Assembly: GCF_900101475.1 (NCBI RefSeq)
Contig: NZ_FMZV01000008.1
Coordinates: forward strand, 1-64,000
Source of the DNA: Ruegeria marina
Lineage (GTDB): Bacteria > Pseudomonadota > Alphaproteobacteria > Rhodobacterales > Rhodobacteraceae
DNA: 64,000 bases
Direction: 5' to 3'
Positions 17,442 through 26,018 of the stretch are shown here, piece by piece (position 1 is the first letter of the stretch; every line of letters begins with the position of its first letter). The notes beneath the pieces were generated by a model. It was not told the DNA's origin, made no database searches, and saw nothing but the letters and a program-made list of their open reading frames with translations. The position numbers and the translations under genes are program-made.

Positions 17442-18539
17442 TCAAGGGGCCTTCTTGCCTCCAATATCCGGCCCGTTGGCGGATAGGCGGACAGAGCCTG
17501 CTGGCTGTGTCCCCGCTCCGCCCCCCCCGCGGCGCATTTGGGCATCGTCCTGCGGCAGGCAGAGATCCCGACTGTAGAAGCGGTGCGTCGCACGACCGTC
17601 TCTTTTTGCAGCATAGAGCGCAAGGTCGGCGGCATGCAGCAGCTTCGAGGCCTCCGGCGCGGCAAATTGAGATGAAAGAACCGTACCGATGCTGGCCGAT
17701 ACCCGGCATGCTTCTCCATTGTAGTCGATCGGTTCCTCAAGCCGGTCGATAAGACGCCGGGCAATGCTGTCCAGTCTCTCTCGATCCTGCAAAAAATTGA
17801 AAACCAGCACGAATTCATCGCCGCCGATCCGGGCGATGGTATCGTGGCCTCGCGTTTCCTCGACCATGATCCGCGCCACCTGCTGAAGCACGTGGTCTCC
17901 TGCGGCATGGCCCAGCGTATCATTGACCGATTTGAAATAATCAAGGTCAAGATGCATCAGCGCAAATGGCGTTGCCCCGGTCAGAAGCCTCTTGAGCACA
18001 TGGTCCATTGCGCGGCGGTTCTTCAGGCCGGTAAGCGTGTCGGTGAATGCCTGCTCCTCGGCCGCAATCTTCGCGCCCTGCAACTGAAGGTTCAATTTCC
18101 GCGAAGCTTCCATTGCCGCCGACTTGGTCTCGACCAGATAGAGCAGTTCGATTGCGAGGTCCGTACCTGCAAAATCGGCCGCGGTCAGGGCATAGTCACG
18201 TACGGCATCCAGGATCGAGATACCGAATGAAAGGTTCACCACGGCACCTTGATTGCCGGGCAGCGGAACGATCAGGCCCTTAAGGGCGGTTCGCGGCGCG
18301 TCACGGAATCGCAGGTGAAGTTTGGCGCCCGAACAGGCCATCAGTTCGGGCACACCTACAATCGACCGGGGTCGAAGCAATTCGAAAGTTTCGAGAAAAG
18401 CCGTTCCTTCAAAGGAGGTTTGCGGCCTGAGCTTCTGCAAGGTCGGCCCAACGCGGCTAATGCGCCCATCCGAGTCAAGCAGTGCAAACATCGGGCACAG
18501 CCGATCTAGCAAGGTCACGAGGTCGCCAGGTCCGGTCAT
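17442..18539 (-). CDS. Diguanylate cyclase with H-NOX-associated N-terminal domain
   Basis: 365 residues from the ATG at 18539, which overlaps the H-NOX stop (ATGA). Residues about 1-150 resemble the HNOBA (H-NOX-associated) domain. A coiled-coil signalling helix (about 150-180, KLNLQLQGAKIAAEEQAFTD) leads into a GGDEF domain starting TLTGLKNRRAMD. The active site is IARIGGDEFV and an RxxD inhibitory site (RGHD) sits five residues before it, so it should make c-di-GMP and be product-inhibited. The C-terminal ~50 residues are Gly/Arg-rich. The partner is the adjacent H-NOX protein; the pair resembles the NO-to-c-di-GMP switch described in other bacteria. Confidence 0.9.
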   Translation of the reverse strand: MTGPGDLVTLLDRLCPMFALLDSDGRISRVGPTLQKLRPQTSFEGTAFLETFELLRPRSIVGVPELMACSGAKLHLRFRDAPRTALKGLIVPLPGNQGAVVNLSFGISILDAVRDYALTAADFAGTDLAIELLYLVETKSAAMEASRKLNLQLQGAKIAAEEQAFTDTLTGLKNRRAMDHVLKRLLTGATPFALMHLDLDYFKSVNDTLGHAAGDHVLQQVARIMVEETRGHDTIARIGGDEFVLVFNFLQDRERLDSIARRLIDRLEEPIDYNGEACRVSASIGTVLSSQFAAPEASKLLHAADLALYAAKRDGRATHRFYSRDLCLPQDDAQMRRGGGGAGTQPAGSVRLSANGPDIGGKKAP

Positions 18540-19123
18540 CCTGCCCGCGCCCCAAGATCGAACTTGCGTCCCTCGGCAAAGGCCGTTTCGATCAAGGTGA
18601 TCTCGATCACTTCGCAATCCTGCCCGGTCCCGACATGTTCGAGAATGACCAATGCGCCATAGTCGTCGGCCATGGCGCGCAGAATTCCCATCATCACGTC
18701 GGCATAGCCTGGCAGACCGTCATGGCACGCAAGGGAAAACCTGCCATCCTGTTCTTCGCGCAACTCAAGCGGCGGCAGGTCGAGATCGGATACCGCCAAT
18801 CGCGCCCGGTCGGGCAGATCATCGAGCGAATGCAGGAATTCGACATAGGTCACACCGCCGAAACGCAACAGGCGTCGCAGCGCCTCGGTGTTCGGATTGG
18901 AAACCAGGTAGGTGCCAAGATCCTCCAGTAATTCCGCTTGTGGCCGTCCCAGTTCACGGCACAGCTCATCCAGAACGCGGCGCGAGACTCGGTTGTCATA
19001 GACCAGCATGGCCTCGTATTCGACAAAGCCCAGATTCGCTGCCTCGGTAACCCGAATCCAGCGGCTCTTGCCATATGTGCTGCATACAAAGGATTGTATG
19101 GCCTTGTTGATAAGCCCATGCAT
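18536..19123 (-). CDS. H-NOX (heme NO-binding) family protein, heme-pocket residues missing
   Basis: 195 residues starting MHGLINKAIQSF, the family signature. H-NOX domains normally bind heme through a His near position 102-105 and a YxSxR motif. Here the ligand region reads LHSLDDLPDRARLAV, with Pro104 where soluble guanylate cyclase and bacterial sensors have His. The YxSxR region reads ACHDGLPGYADV, with no Tyr, Ser or Arg. So overall fold similarity is clear but the known heme contacts are absent. It is translationally coupled to the HNOBA-GGDEF gene. It may sense something else, bind heme differently (His98 or His134 are nearby) or act purely as a protein partner. Confidence 0.85.
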   Translation of the reverse strand: MHGLINKAIQSFVCSTYGKSRWIRVTEAANLGFVEYEAMLVYDNRVSRRVLDELCRELGRPQAELLEDLGTYLVSNPNTEALRRLLRFGGVTYVEFLHSLDDLPDRARLAVSDLDLPPLELREEQDGRFSLACHDGLPGYADVMMGILRAMADDYGALVILEHVGTGQDCEVIEITLIETAFAEGRKFDLGARAG

Positions 19124-19211
19124 GGACGGCCCTCGTTACATGAAGCGAGAGTGTCGCATCCGAGTTGCTAACAAAACTTCAATTTTCTCGGCTTGATGTC
19201 TTGAATTGCGT

Positions 19212-20990
19212 CTAGTCTCGCGGCGAGATCACCTGTCCCGCAACACTCAGTGCCTTTCGCCCCGACGGTATGATCTCAAAACGACCCGCCTGCGCCGCCG
19301 CCAGGACCTCGACGGGGAATGCCTCTTCTTCGCTGGCAGTTTCAGCCGCAGCATGGCGCAGGCTGATGTCGCCACTCGGCCCCCGCAACAGATGCGTGAT
19401 CCTGACCAGCCCGTCATCCGCCAGGAAAAGCACCAAAGCCTGTTCAGTTTCGTCAACGGCCGGACTGAAGGCCCCGCGGAGGAACAGACAGCCCGGGGTG
19501 CCTCCCGGCAAGGTTCGGGCGCACCCTGTCTGCCACGCTTTCAGGTGATGGACTGGAATTCCGGTCAGGTCATCTGCGCTCAGCCGGCGACTGCCCTCTG
19601 CAACCGGCATCTTGGCCAGCAGTTCCGGTATCAGCGTCTCAGGAGTGGGCAACAACTCCGGGTCGGAGAACTGATACCTGCTGTCGATACGCCGTGCCCG
19701 CGCGATCGTGTCGATCATGATCAAATCCTCGCGCCGTTCGGCGATCGCTTGCAGACGGTCAAGCCCTTGTTGACCGGCGTGGCCCCATTCATGTGCCATC
19801 TCCCATATTGGCAATTCTCCGGTTTCGGCCAGATGTGCTTCGTAACGGCCGACCTGGCTTGCGGAAGCGACGCGAAACCCATCGAAAACCGGCGACAACC
19901 ACAAGGCCAACGCCAAGGCCAGTGTCAGCGCCATCGCGATGTTGAGCCTTCGCACTCGGTCTCGCCATGCGCCGCCGACAAGGGCGCATACGGCATATCC
20001 CGTTGCATAGGCCATCAGAAGGCAGGCACCCAATGCCGCCAGCAGACGATCAGGTGTCCAGCCATAACCGAGAACCCGCACCGCAAGCGCCCAGGCCGAC
20101 AAACCGACGAGCAACGGGATCAGAACAGCCAAACCGCGGGTCGCGATCGTCAGGCCGGGGGTCTGCACCCCGTGGGCGTCATCGCGGTCCAGAGCCGTGG
20201 AAACCAGCGTAATGGCAACCGAGGCAGACACGAGCAATATGCCCGCCGAGGACAGGTCACCGAACAGCCCGGTCAACCCCCGGAACGGCAACACCGCCAG
20301 AAACAGGACAATCACCACAAGGAAAACAGGCACCAGCATCCGCAACAGGCGCAGCGCCGGAAAGGGTGAAACGCGGTCGCGCACTTCGTAAATGACTGCA
20401 AGCCCCAATCCCAGCACCGCACCGCTGAGCCCGAACACCAGCCAGTCGGTGCGAAACACAAGATCGACCAGGCCGATATCGACCAGGTTCAGCAAGGCGT
20501 CCGACAGGAACAGGACCATCCAGACCAGCGCAAGGAACAACCAGGCAAGAAGAAAGCGCGCCGTTATCTCCCAGGCGGTTTCGAACAGACAAGCATAGTC
20601 CAGCCACTGGTCGCGGTCCCGCAGCCAGACAGCCACGAACGGGGTCAGTACAAAGACAAAGACCGCCAGGACCGACACCAACTCCGGGTGATCCAGGGCC
20701 TTGAGCGCAGGCTCGAACCGCGAACCCGCCGATAATGCGAGCAACGTCGCCGGAAGCGAGAGAATGAAACCACCCCACATGGACCGGGCCAGCCCCAGTG
20801 GAGCCGCCAGGGTCAGTGCAACGCCCGATTGCACAAGCACGAAAGTCAAAAGGCAGATCCGGAGCAGGTCCGGAATCGCGGGTTCCGACCACGTCTCGCC
20901 CAGAGCCCAAAGGGCCAGCGCCGCGACCGCGCCGGCAATACTTTGGCTTACCCGGTCTAGCACTCTCACAGAGGCTCCGCTTCCCGCCAT
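19212..20990 (-). CDS. DUF4153-type membrane protein
   Basis: 592 residues with roughly 11-12 hydrophobic helices across residues 15-400, then a soluble C-terminal domain of about 190 residues. The architecture matches DUF4153-like membrane proteins, whose function is unknown. The soluble tail contains FRVASASQVGRYEAHLAETG and two Cys (TGCARTLPGGTPGCLFL) that could form a disulfide if periplasmic. A GGGAGA site precedes the ATG at 20990. It follows a divergent-free gap from the MttB homologue and is probably monocistronic. Confidence 0.72.
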   Translation of the reverse strand: MAGSGASVRVLDRVSQSIAGAVAALALWALGETWSEPAIPDLLRICLLTFVLVQSGVALTLAAPLGLARSMWGGFILSLPATLLALSAGSRFEPALKALDHPELVSVLAVFVFVLTPFVAVWLRDRDQWLDYACLFETAWEITARFLLAWLFLALVWMVLFLSDALLNLVDIGLVDLVFRTDWLVFGLSGAVLGLGLAVIYEVRDRVSPFPALRLLRMLVPVFLVVIVLFLAVLPFRGLTGLFGDLSSAGILLVSASVAITLVSTALDRDDAHGVQTPGLTIATRGLAVLIPLLVGLSAWALAVRVLGYGWTPDRLLAALGACLLMAYATGYAVCALVGGAWRDRVRRLNIAMALTLALALALWLSPVFDGFRVASASQVGRYEAHLAETGELPIWEMAHEWGHAGQQGLDRLQAIAERREDLIMIDTIARARRIDSRYQFSDPELLPTPETLIPELLAKMPVAEGSRRLSADDLTGIPVHHLKAWQTGCARTLPGGTPGCLFLRGAFSPAVDETEQALVLFLADDGLVRITHLLRGPSGDISLRHAAAETASEEEAFPVEVLAAAQAGRFEIIPSGRKALSVAGQVISPRD

Positions 20991-21080
20991 GACGATCTCC
21001 CGGGTTTCTCGATCCCGAACGAGATTAGCCGCCCTGCACGCTGGATGCCACGGGTTCCGTGGTGATGCGCTTCCCTTGGA

Positions 21081-22640
21081 TCAGAAATCGGTCGGCGCAC
21101 CGCCCTCGGCCTTGCGCCGTTCCACGAAGGCCGCCAGTTCCTCGCGAATTCCCTCATCCATGGGCGGGGCCTCGAAGCTGGCGACAATCTCCTTGAACAT
21201 GTGATGCGCGCGTTCAGGGGTCCAGATGCCGCCAGCGGCTTCCCATCCCTCGTAATTCTTCCAGTCGCTCAGGAACGGTTGGTAGAACGCGGTGGAGTAG
21301 CGGTCCTGGGTATGCTTGATGCCAAAGAAATGCCCGTCGTTGCCCACCGAGCGAATTGCGTCCAGCGCGATGTCGTCGGCGGTTGTCGCATAGGTTGCCG
21401 GCTCCATATACCTCTGGATCTGCTGAAGAATTTCGCAATCCATGATGAATTTCTCGGGGCTGGCGATCAGCCCGCCCTCCAGCCAGCCGGCCGCGTGATA
21501 GACCATGTTGGTGCCTGACTGCACGGCCGCCCAAAGCGAATTCGACGTCTCCCACATCGCCTGACCGTCCGGCACGTTTGCGGCGCAAACGCCCGAGGAG
21601 CGCAACGGCAATCCGTAGAACCGCGCCATCTGTCCGGTCATCTGGGTCGAACGCATGTATTCCGGCGTGCCAAACGCCGGCGCGCCCGACTTCATGTCCA
21701 CGTTGGAGGTGAAGGTGCCGATGACACAAGGGATGCCCGGCCGCACATACTGGAACAGCGCAATGGCGCACAATGCCTCGGCCAGCGATTGGGCGACGGC
21801 GCCCGCCATGGTCACCGGCGCCATTGCCCCGGCCAGCGTGAAGGGGGTGACCACGATCGCCTGACCCCGCCGCGCCAGGCGGAGGCACCCGTCGATCATC
21901 GGCTGGTCGTGCTTCAGGGGCGACGTCGAGTTGATGTTGGTGTACATCCGCGGTGTCGCCTCGAACTCCTCGTCGCTGAGCCCCCCGGCGATCCGGACCA
22001 TTTCCATCACGTCTTCGACACGTTCCTTGCCCAGGCTGTAGGCATGCATCACCTTGTCCGAGATCGTGAGCTTGTCGTAGAGCACGTCGAGATGGCGGAC
22101 CGAGGCATGGATGTCCACCGGCTCGACCGGGTAGCCGCCGGCGAAATGGATGCAATTGAAATACTGGGTGAGCTTCAGCAGGTTCTGGCACTGTTCACGG
22201 GTGCCGGGCACCTTCCGTCCGATTTCCATGTCCCAGTAGTTCGGCGGCGAGGACACGTTGCCGAAAAGCAGTACATTGCCACCAATTTTGAGGGTACGAT
22301 CCGGATTGCGGGGTGTGATCGTGAATTCGCGCGGCGCCTTGGCCACCATTTCCATGACCCAGTCGCGGCCCATGCGCACCACGTCGCCATCGACCTTGCA
22401 GCCCGCTTGCCGGAACAGGGCCAGCGCCTCTTCGTTGTAAAAGGCGATACCGATCTCTTCGAGAATGCGCATTGCGCCTTCGTGGATCGCTTCGACTCCC
22501 TCCTGGTCAAGCGGTTCGGTGGGTTTGTCGACATTGATGGGCAACCGCCATGGCATTTGCTCGATGACGGCCTTTCCCCTGCGTGCGGCGGCTCCGGCGC
22601 GGCCGCCGCCACGACGTTTGCGGGTGTCAGTGTCAGCCAT
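21081..22640 (-). CDS. Trimethylamine methyltransferase (MttB) family, non-pyrrolysine
   Basis: 519 residues from the ATG at 22640 with a strong AGGAGAG site; an upstream in-frame ATG at 22676 is less likely. The N-terminus is basic and Gly/Ala-rich. The rest matches COG5598/MttB (EGAMRILEEIGIAFYNEEAL, GNDGHFFGIKHTQ). Archaeal MttB uses an in-frame amber codon for pyrrolysine; this frame is uninterrupted, so it belongs to the non-Pyl group, which demethylates quaternary amines such as glycine betaine or related compounds. No corrinoid protein or reductive activase is adjacent, so the methyl acceptor is unclear. Confidence 0.88.
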   Translation of the reverse strand: MADTDTRKRRGGGRAGAAARRGKAVIEQMPWRLPINVDKPTEPLDQEGVEAIHEGAMRILEEIGIAFYNEEALALFRQAGCKVDGDVVRMGRDWVMEMVAKAPREFTITPRNPDRTLKIGGNVLLFGNVSSPPNYWDMEIGRKVPGTREQCQNLLKLTQYFNCIHFAGGYPVEPVDIHASVRHLDVLYDKLTISDKVMHAYSLGKERVEDVMEMVRIAGGLSDEEFEATPRMYTNINSTSPLKHDQPMIDGCLRLARRGQAIVVTPFTLAGAMAPVTMAGAVAQSLAEALCAIALFQYVRPGIPCVIGTFTSNVDMKSGAPAFGTPEYMRSTQMTGQMARFYGLPLRSSGVCAANVPDGQAMWETSNSLWAAVQSGTNMVYHAAGWLEGGLIASPEKFIMDCEILQQIQRYMEPATYATTADDIALDAIRSVGNDGHFFGIKHTQDRYSTAFYQPFLSDWKNYEGWEAAGGIWTPERAHHMFKEIVASFEAPPMDEGIREELAAFVERRKAEGGAPTDF

Positions 22641-22758
22641 GGAACTCTCCTGTTCTCTATGCAGCAAAGTTCTCATGTCTCAGGCGTTTGGCCGCCTCAT
22701 CTACGACATTAAATGTCGTATTTCCCTCATCCCACGCGGTATCGGGTAAATTTTGCGT

Positions 22759-23448
22759 TCAGGCGGCAAGCCAATGCCGCAGATGGCCGATGTCAGGCAG
22801 CACCACATCGGCGAACGGTGCCAGTTCTTCATGCGCCGCAAGCCCGGTCAGGACCGCAACCGTCGTCATTCCCGCGGCCCGGCCGGCCATCATGTCATGG
22901 GTACTGTCGCCCACCATTGCCACACGATCCGGGGCGACCCCGACACGGGAGGCAAAGGCCAGCAACTGGCCTGGACCGGGCTTCGCACCATGACCGCTAT
23001 CGAAACCCGCAATGAAATCGAACTTGTCATGAACGCCGACCGATCCCAGATGCGCCCGCGCTGGCGCTTCTCCATCGTTGGTGGCGACGCCGAGTTTCAG
23101 ACCGCGGGCGCGCATGTCGTCGAGGAATTCCGCCAGAGGCACCGCCTGCACCTGTGGTGCCCTGGCGCTCTCCTCGTTTATCATGGCGACGAGTTCGACA
23201 AGGTTCAGGCCTGCCAGTTCGGGCAAAAGGACTTCGGCGATCTCGCCGGGGGTTCCGGCTATCACGATGCTGTCACGCGCATAGCGGGCGGTCTCGTAAT
23301 CGAACCCGATCATCGCCCCCAGACGGGCGGCCCGGATGGCATCGCCATTCCCGACGCGCGCAAGGAACGACCGACCGAAAGTCCCCCAGGTCGCGGTGAA
23401 ATCGAACAGGGTTCCGTCCTTGTCGAACAACAGCGCGTCAATCGGCAT
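22759..23448 (-). CDS. HAD-family phosphatase (phosphoglycolate phosphatase-like)
   Basis: 229 residues with the HAD motifs in order: nucleophile DKDGTLFD (residues about 9-16), motif II VATNDGE (about 120), a Lys in GAKPGPGQLL, and motif IV MVGDSTHDMM. The helical cap between motifs I and II is of the C1 type seen in Gph. It likely dephosphorylates a small sugar or glycolate phosphate in the cytoplasm. The substrate is not determinable. The gene lies 23 bases downstream of DUF3572 on the same strand, so they may share a message. Confidence 0.87.
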   Translation of the reverse strand: MPIDALLFDKDGTLFDFTATWGTFGRSFLARVGNGDAIRAARLGAMIGFDYETARYARDSIVIAGTPGEIAEVLLPELAGLNLVELVAMINEESARAPQVQAVPLAEFLDDMRARGLKLGVATNDGEAPARAHLGSVGVHDKFDFIAGFDSGHGAKPGPGQLLAFASRVGVAPDRVAMVGDSTHDMMAGRAAGMTTVAVLTGLAAHEELAPFADVVLPDIGHLRHWLAA

Positions 23449-23471
23449 GGGTCTTGCTCCGGTTTCAGGCG

Positions 23472-23756
23472 TCAGGTCCAGTGCACATCGCCACCGCCCA
23501 GAGCGGCCCGCGCCTGCATGGGATAATCATACGGGAGGCTTTCTGCATCGCAAAACGCGACAACCCAGGCGTCGTCCATTGTCAGGAAATCCAGGACCGA
23601 TGCCAGAAAGGCCGGATCAGATGCACGACTGCGCAAGTCCCCGAGATCCGCCCCGGTGGAGCCCATGAACACCGGCAACAATTCCTCGTTGCCCACAAGC
23701 CAGCCCAGGGCCTTGAGCGCCAATGTTTCGGCATAATCGGCGGAAATCAGCTTCAT
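23472..23756 (-). CDS. DUF3572 protein
   Basis: 94 residues, the usual size of this alphaproteobacterial family. The pattern AETLALKALGWLVGNEELLP, then FLASVLDFLTMDDAWVVAFC, then YPMQARAALGGGD matches DUF3572. Function is unknown and no catalytic motif is visible. It is divergent from the PleD-like gene with a 92-base gap that should hold both promoters. In many Rhodobacterales and Rhizobiales a DUF3572 gene adjoins a PleD/DivK-type regulator, which supports the call. Confidence 0.82.
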   Translation of the reverse strand: MKLISADYAETLALKALGWLVGNEELLPVFMGSTGADLGDLRSRASDPAFLASVLDFLTMDDAWVVAFCDAESLPYDYPMQARAALGGGDVHWT

Positions 23757-23848
23757 TGTCTGCAGAAGAGGGACTCGGAAAGGCTTTGTTAACCTGTCTC
23801 ATAAACACTTTGTCGATAATTGGAAGCAATAGTCGAAGGACTGGCGCG

Positions 23849-25240
23849 ATGCAGGGAACGATACTTTTCCTCGATGGCGTTTCCACCAACCGGATCATGT
23901 TGAAGGTGCAACTGGCCGCAGCCTGGTATCATGTGATCCAGAGCGACCGTATCGAAGGCGTTGTCGCCCTGGTCGGCCGGGTCAGGCCCGATCTTATCCT
24001 CTGTGCGATGACTCTGCCCGACGGCAGCGCAACCGACGTGAAACGAGTGCTGGCCAAAGTTCCGGGCAGCGCCGACATCCCCATGATTGCGATTGCGGCG
24101 CATGCGGGTCAGCCTGCCCGGCTCAAGGCGCTGGCTGCCGGGATCGACGATGTGATGACCCAGCCCTATGACGACATGTTGCTGCTGGCGCGGATCCGCA
24201 GCCTGATCCGTGCGCGGTCCCGCGCGGACGAATTGCGCCAGCAAGGCAACCTGCAAGGCGCAGGCCTGGAAGAGGTGATGTCCGACTATCTTCTGCCGCC
24301 GCGACGGAGCACGGTCGCCCTGATCGCCCAGACGCCCGGCACCGGTGCGATCTGGCGTGCCAGGCTGAAGGGGCAGGTCCCGCATGACATCAGCCTTTTC
24401 CGTATCGAAGATGTGCAGACCCTGCTCAGCGTCAGTGCTCCGGACGTTATCCTGATCGAGTTGAGCGACGGAGCGACTTGCCTGCGTCTGCTTGCAGATC
24501 TGCGGGCGCGCAGCAACACCCGAAATGCCGCAATCATCGCCATTCCCAGTCAAAACAAGGCCCATCTCGCCTCGGACGCTCTCGACAGGGGCGCGGACGA
24601 CGTCATGTCCGAGGGCTTCGAAGCAAACGAACTCGCTTTGCGACTGGAAGCCCTGTTGCGGCGCAAGTCGCGCACGGACATGTACCTGGCCAATCTGCGC
24701 GCACGGTTGGACGCCTCCTTGACCGACCCCATGACAGGGCTGTTCAACCGCCGTCACGCCATGCCCGAGTTGCACCGGATCGTTCGCGATACATTCGAAA
24801 ACGACCAGGAGTTTTCCCTGCTGCTGCTGGATATCGATCATTTCAAGTCGATCAACGATCGGTTCGGCCATCCTGCCGGCGATGCGGTTCTGATCGAAAC
24901 CGCGGAGCGGTTGAAAAGGCAACTACGCCCGACCGACCTGCTCGCGAGAATCGGCGGCGAGGAATTCATGGTCGTTCGACCAGGCGTGTCCGGGCAGGAC
25001 GCGATGCGGATGGCCGGACGGTTGTGCGCCTGTATGAACAGTTCGCCATTTGCATTGCCGGCCGGAGGCCAACCCGTTCAGGTCACCGTCAGTATCGGAC
25101 TTGCAGTCCTTTCGGCGGCTGGCCAGCCAGCGGTCGATCCCGTCCAGATTGCCTCGCAGATCTTCGCGCAGGCCGACCGGGCGCTCTACATGGCCAAAGA
25201 GGCCGGTCGAAACCGGATCTCCACGGCATGTGCAGCCTGA
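23849..25240 (+). CDS. PleD-like diguanylate cyclase with two degenerate receivers
   Basis: 463 residues in REC-REC-GGDEF order, the architecture of Caulobacter PleD. REC1 (about 4-120) has Ala53 where PleD has the phospho-acceptor Asp53, one of the acidic-pocket Asp is Gly10, and the conserved Lys is Gln105. REC2 (about 153-270) has Glu204 at the Asp position. The GGDEF domain is intact: LTDPMTGLFNRRH at 291-303, active site GGEEF at 369-373, and inhibitory RxxD (RPTD) at 360-363. It should synthesise c-di-GMP, but classical phosphorylation control looks impossible. The start at 23849 was chosen because the earlier in-frame codons run through the divergent DUF3572 promoter region. Confidence 0.9.
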   Translation: MQGTILFLDGVSTNRIMLKVQLAAAWYHVIQSDRIEGVVALVGRVRPDLILCAMTLPDGSATDVKRVLAKVPGSADIPMIAIAAHAGQPARLKALAAGIDDVMTQPYDDMLLLARIRSLIRARSRADELRQQGNLQGAGLEEVMSDYLLPPRRSTVALIAQTPGTGAIWRARLKGQVPHDISLFRIEDVQTLLSVSAPDVILIELSDGATCLRLLADLRARSNTRNAAIIAIPSQNKAHLASDALDRGADDVMSEGFEANELALRLEALLRRKSRTDMYLANLRARLDASLTDPMTGLFNRRHAMPELHRIVRDTFENDQEFSLLLLDIDHFKSINDRFGHPAGDAVLIETAERLKRQLRPTDLLARIGGEEFMVVRPGVSGQDAMRMAGRLCACMNSSPFALPAGGQPVQVTVSIGLAVLSAAGQPAVDPVQIASQIFAQADRALYMAKEAGRNRISTACAA

Positions 25241-25250
25241 CGTTCAACGC

Positions 25251-25685
25251 TCAATCGTGCGATGAACGGCGCCCCCTCTCCGCGGCGAACCGTTGCACCC
25301 GGTCTGCATATGCGTTCCGCGCAGCGTCATCCATGGTGGCGAGGCGCGAGAGATAGGCCCGCCGCATGGCTTCTTGCCTGTCCACACGCGCCTTTTCATG
25401 CCGCAGCAGCAGGGCTTCGAAAGCCGCAGGATCGAATGGCCGTGCTCTCAGTGCTTCCGTTACCGCAGCAAGTTCCGCAACGCGCCGCGGATCAGCCCTT
25501 TCGCGTCGTTCGCGCAAGGTATGACGCAGGGCGCCACGATCCGTTTCTGGCAAGGCCCGGTAGAGGGCCATGGCCAGCGATGGCGGCCTGTGGTCGCTCA
25601 AGCCACCATGCCGCCAGAAAACGCCCGCCGCCAACCCGACCGCCAGAAGGTTCAGGGTCAGAGACAGGGCCAGAACAATGCGCAT
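25251..25685 (-). CDS. Periplasmic heavy-metal-sensor-like protein
   Basis: 144 residues. One N-terminal signal-anchor (LALSLTLNLLAVGLAAGVFW) is followed by a highly charged helical domain with the pattern of the metal_resist/CnrR-ZraP-like family (ALPETDRGALRHTLRERRER, then FEALLLRHEKARVDRQEAMR). Members bind metals or regulate extracytoplasmic sigma factors; in Rhodobacterales they often accompany an rpoE-type sigma gene. None is seen here, so the role is uncertain. It converges with the diguanylate cyclase gene, leaving 10 bases. Confidence 0.7.
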   Translation of the reverse strand: MRIVLALSLTLNLLAVGLAAGVFWRHGGLSDHRPPSLAMALYRALPETDRGALRHTLRERRERADPRRVAELAAVTEALRARPFDPAAFEALLLRHEKARVDRQEAMRRAYLSRLATMDDAARNAYADRVQRFAAERGRRSSHD

Positions 25686-25718
25686 CAGCCGCCCCGAATT
25701 ATGTGGCTTCCCCGCCCT

Positions 25719-25916
25719 TCACCCTTCCTCGTGCATCACGCCGGCCAGACCGTAGTAGCCCAGCACATCCGCTTCACGCGCCGTCTGGAACACCAGCAAA
25801 GCTGGATCGGGCAGGAAATCTGGCGGCGACACTCCGGTCCACACCCCGGTGGCACAGGCCACGGCCATCCCCGCAAACCGGGCCAGCTGCCGATCATGGC
25901 AATAAACCGATGCCAT
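25719..25916 (-). CDS. Small hypothetical protein
   Basis: 65 residues, ATG at 25916 with a plausible AAAGG site 8 bases upstream. The composition is protein-like (VLGYYGLAGVMHEEG at the C-terminus) with one short hydrophobic stretch. It ends 33 bases upstream of the metal-sensor-like gene on the same strand. I do not recognise a family, and another frame overlaps it, so this may not be a gene. Confidence 0.35.
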   Translation of the reverse strand: MASVYCHDRQLARFAGMAVACATGVWTGVSPPDFLPDPALLVFQTAREADVLGYYGLAGVMHEEG

Positions 25917-26018
25917 GGTCCCGGACCTTTCACCGCCGGCCGACAGGGCTCAGCGCTGCGCCTCGTCTGCAAATTGTCAGCATCTGTGCTATTATTGCCT
26001 TAAAAATTGGAGGGTCAG

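Noticed and set aside
21081-22640. Pyrrolysine-containing MttB
   Set aside because: No in-frame TAG interrupts the gene, and no pylT-like tRNA or pylS was seen.
23789-24922. 377-codon minus-strand open frame over the diguanylate cyclase
   Set aside because: Antisense to an intact REC-REC-GGDEF gene and lacks recognisable motifs.
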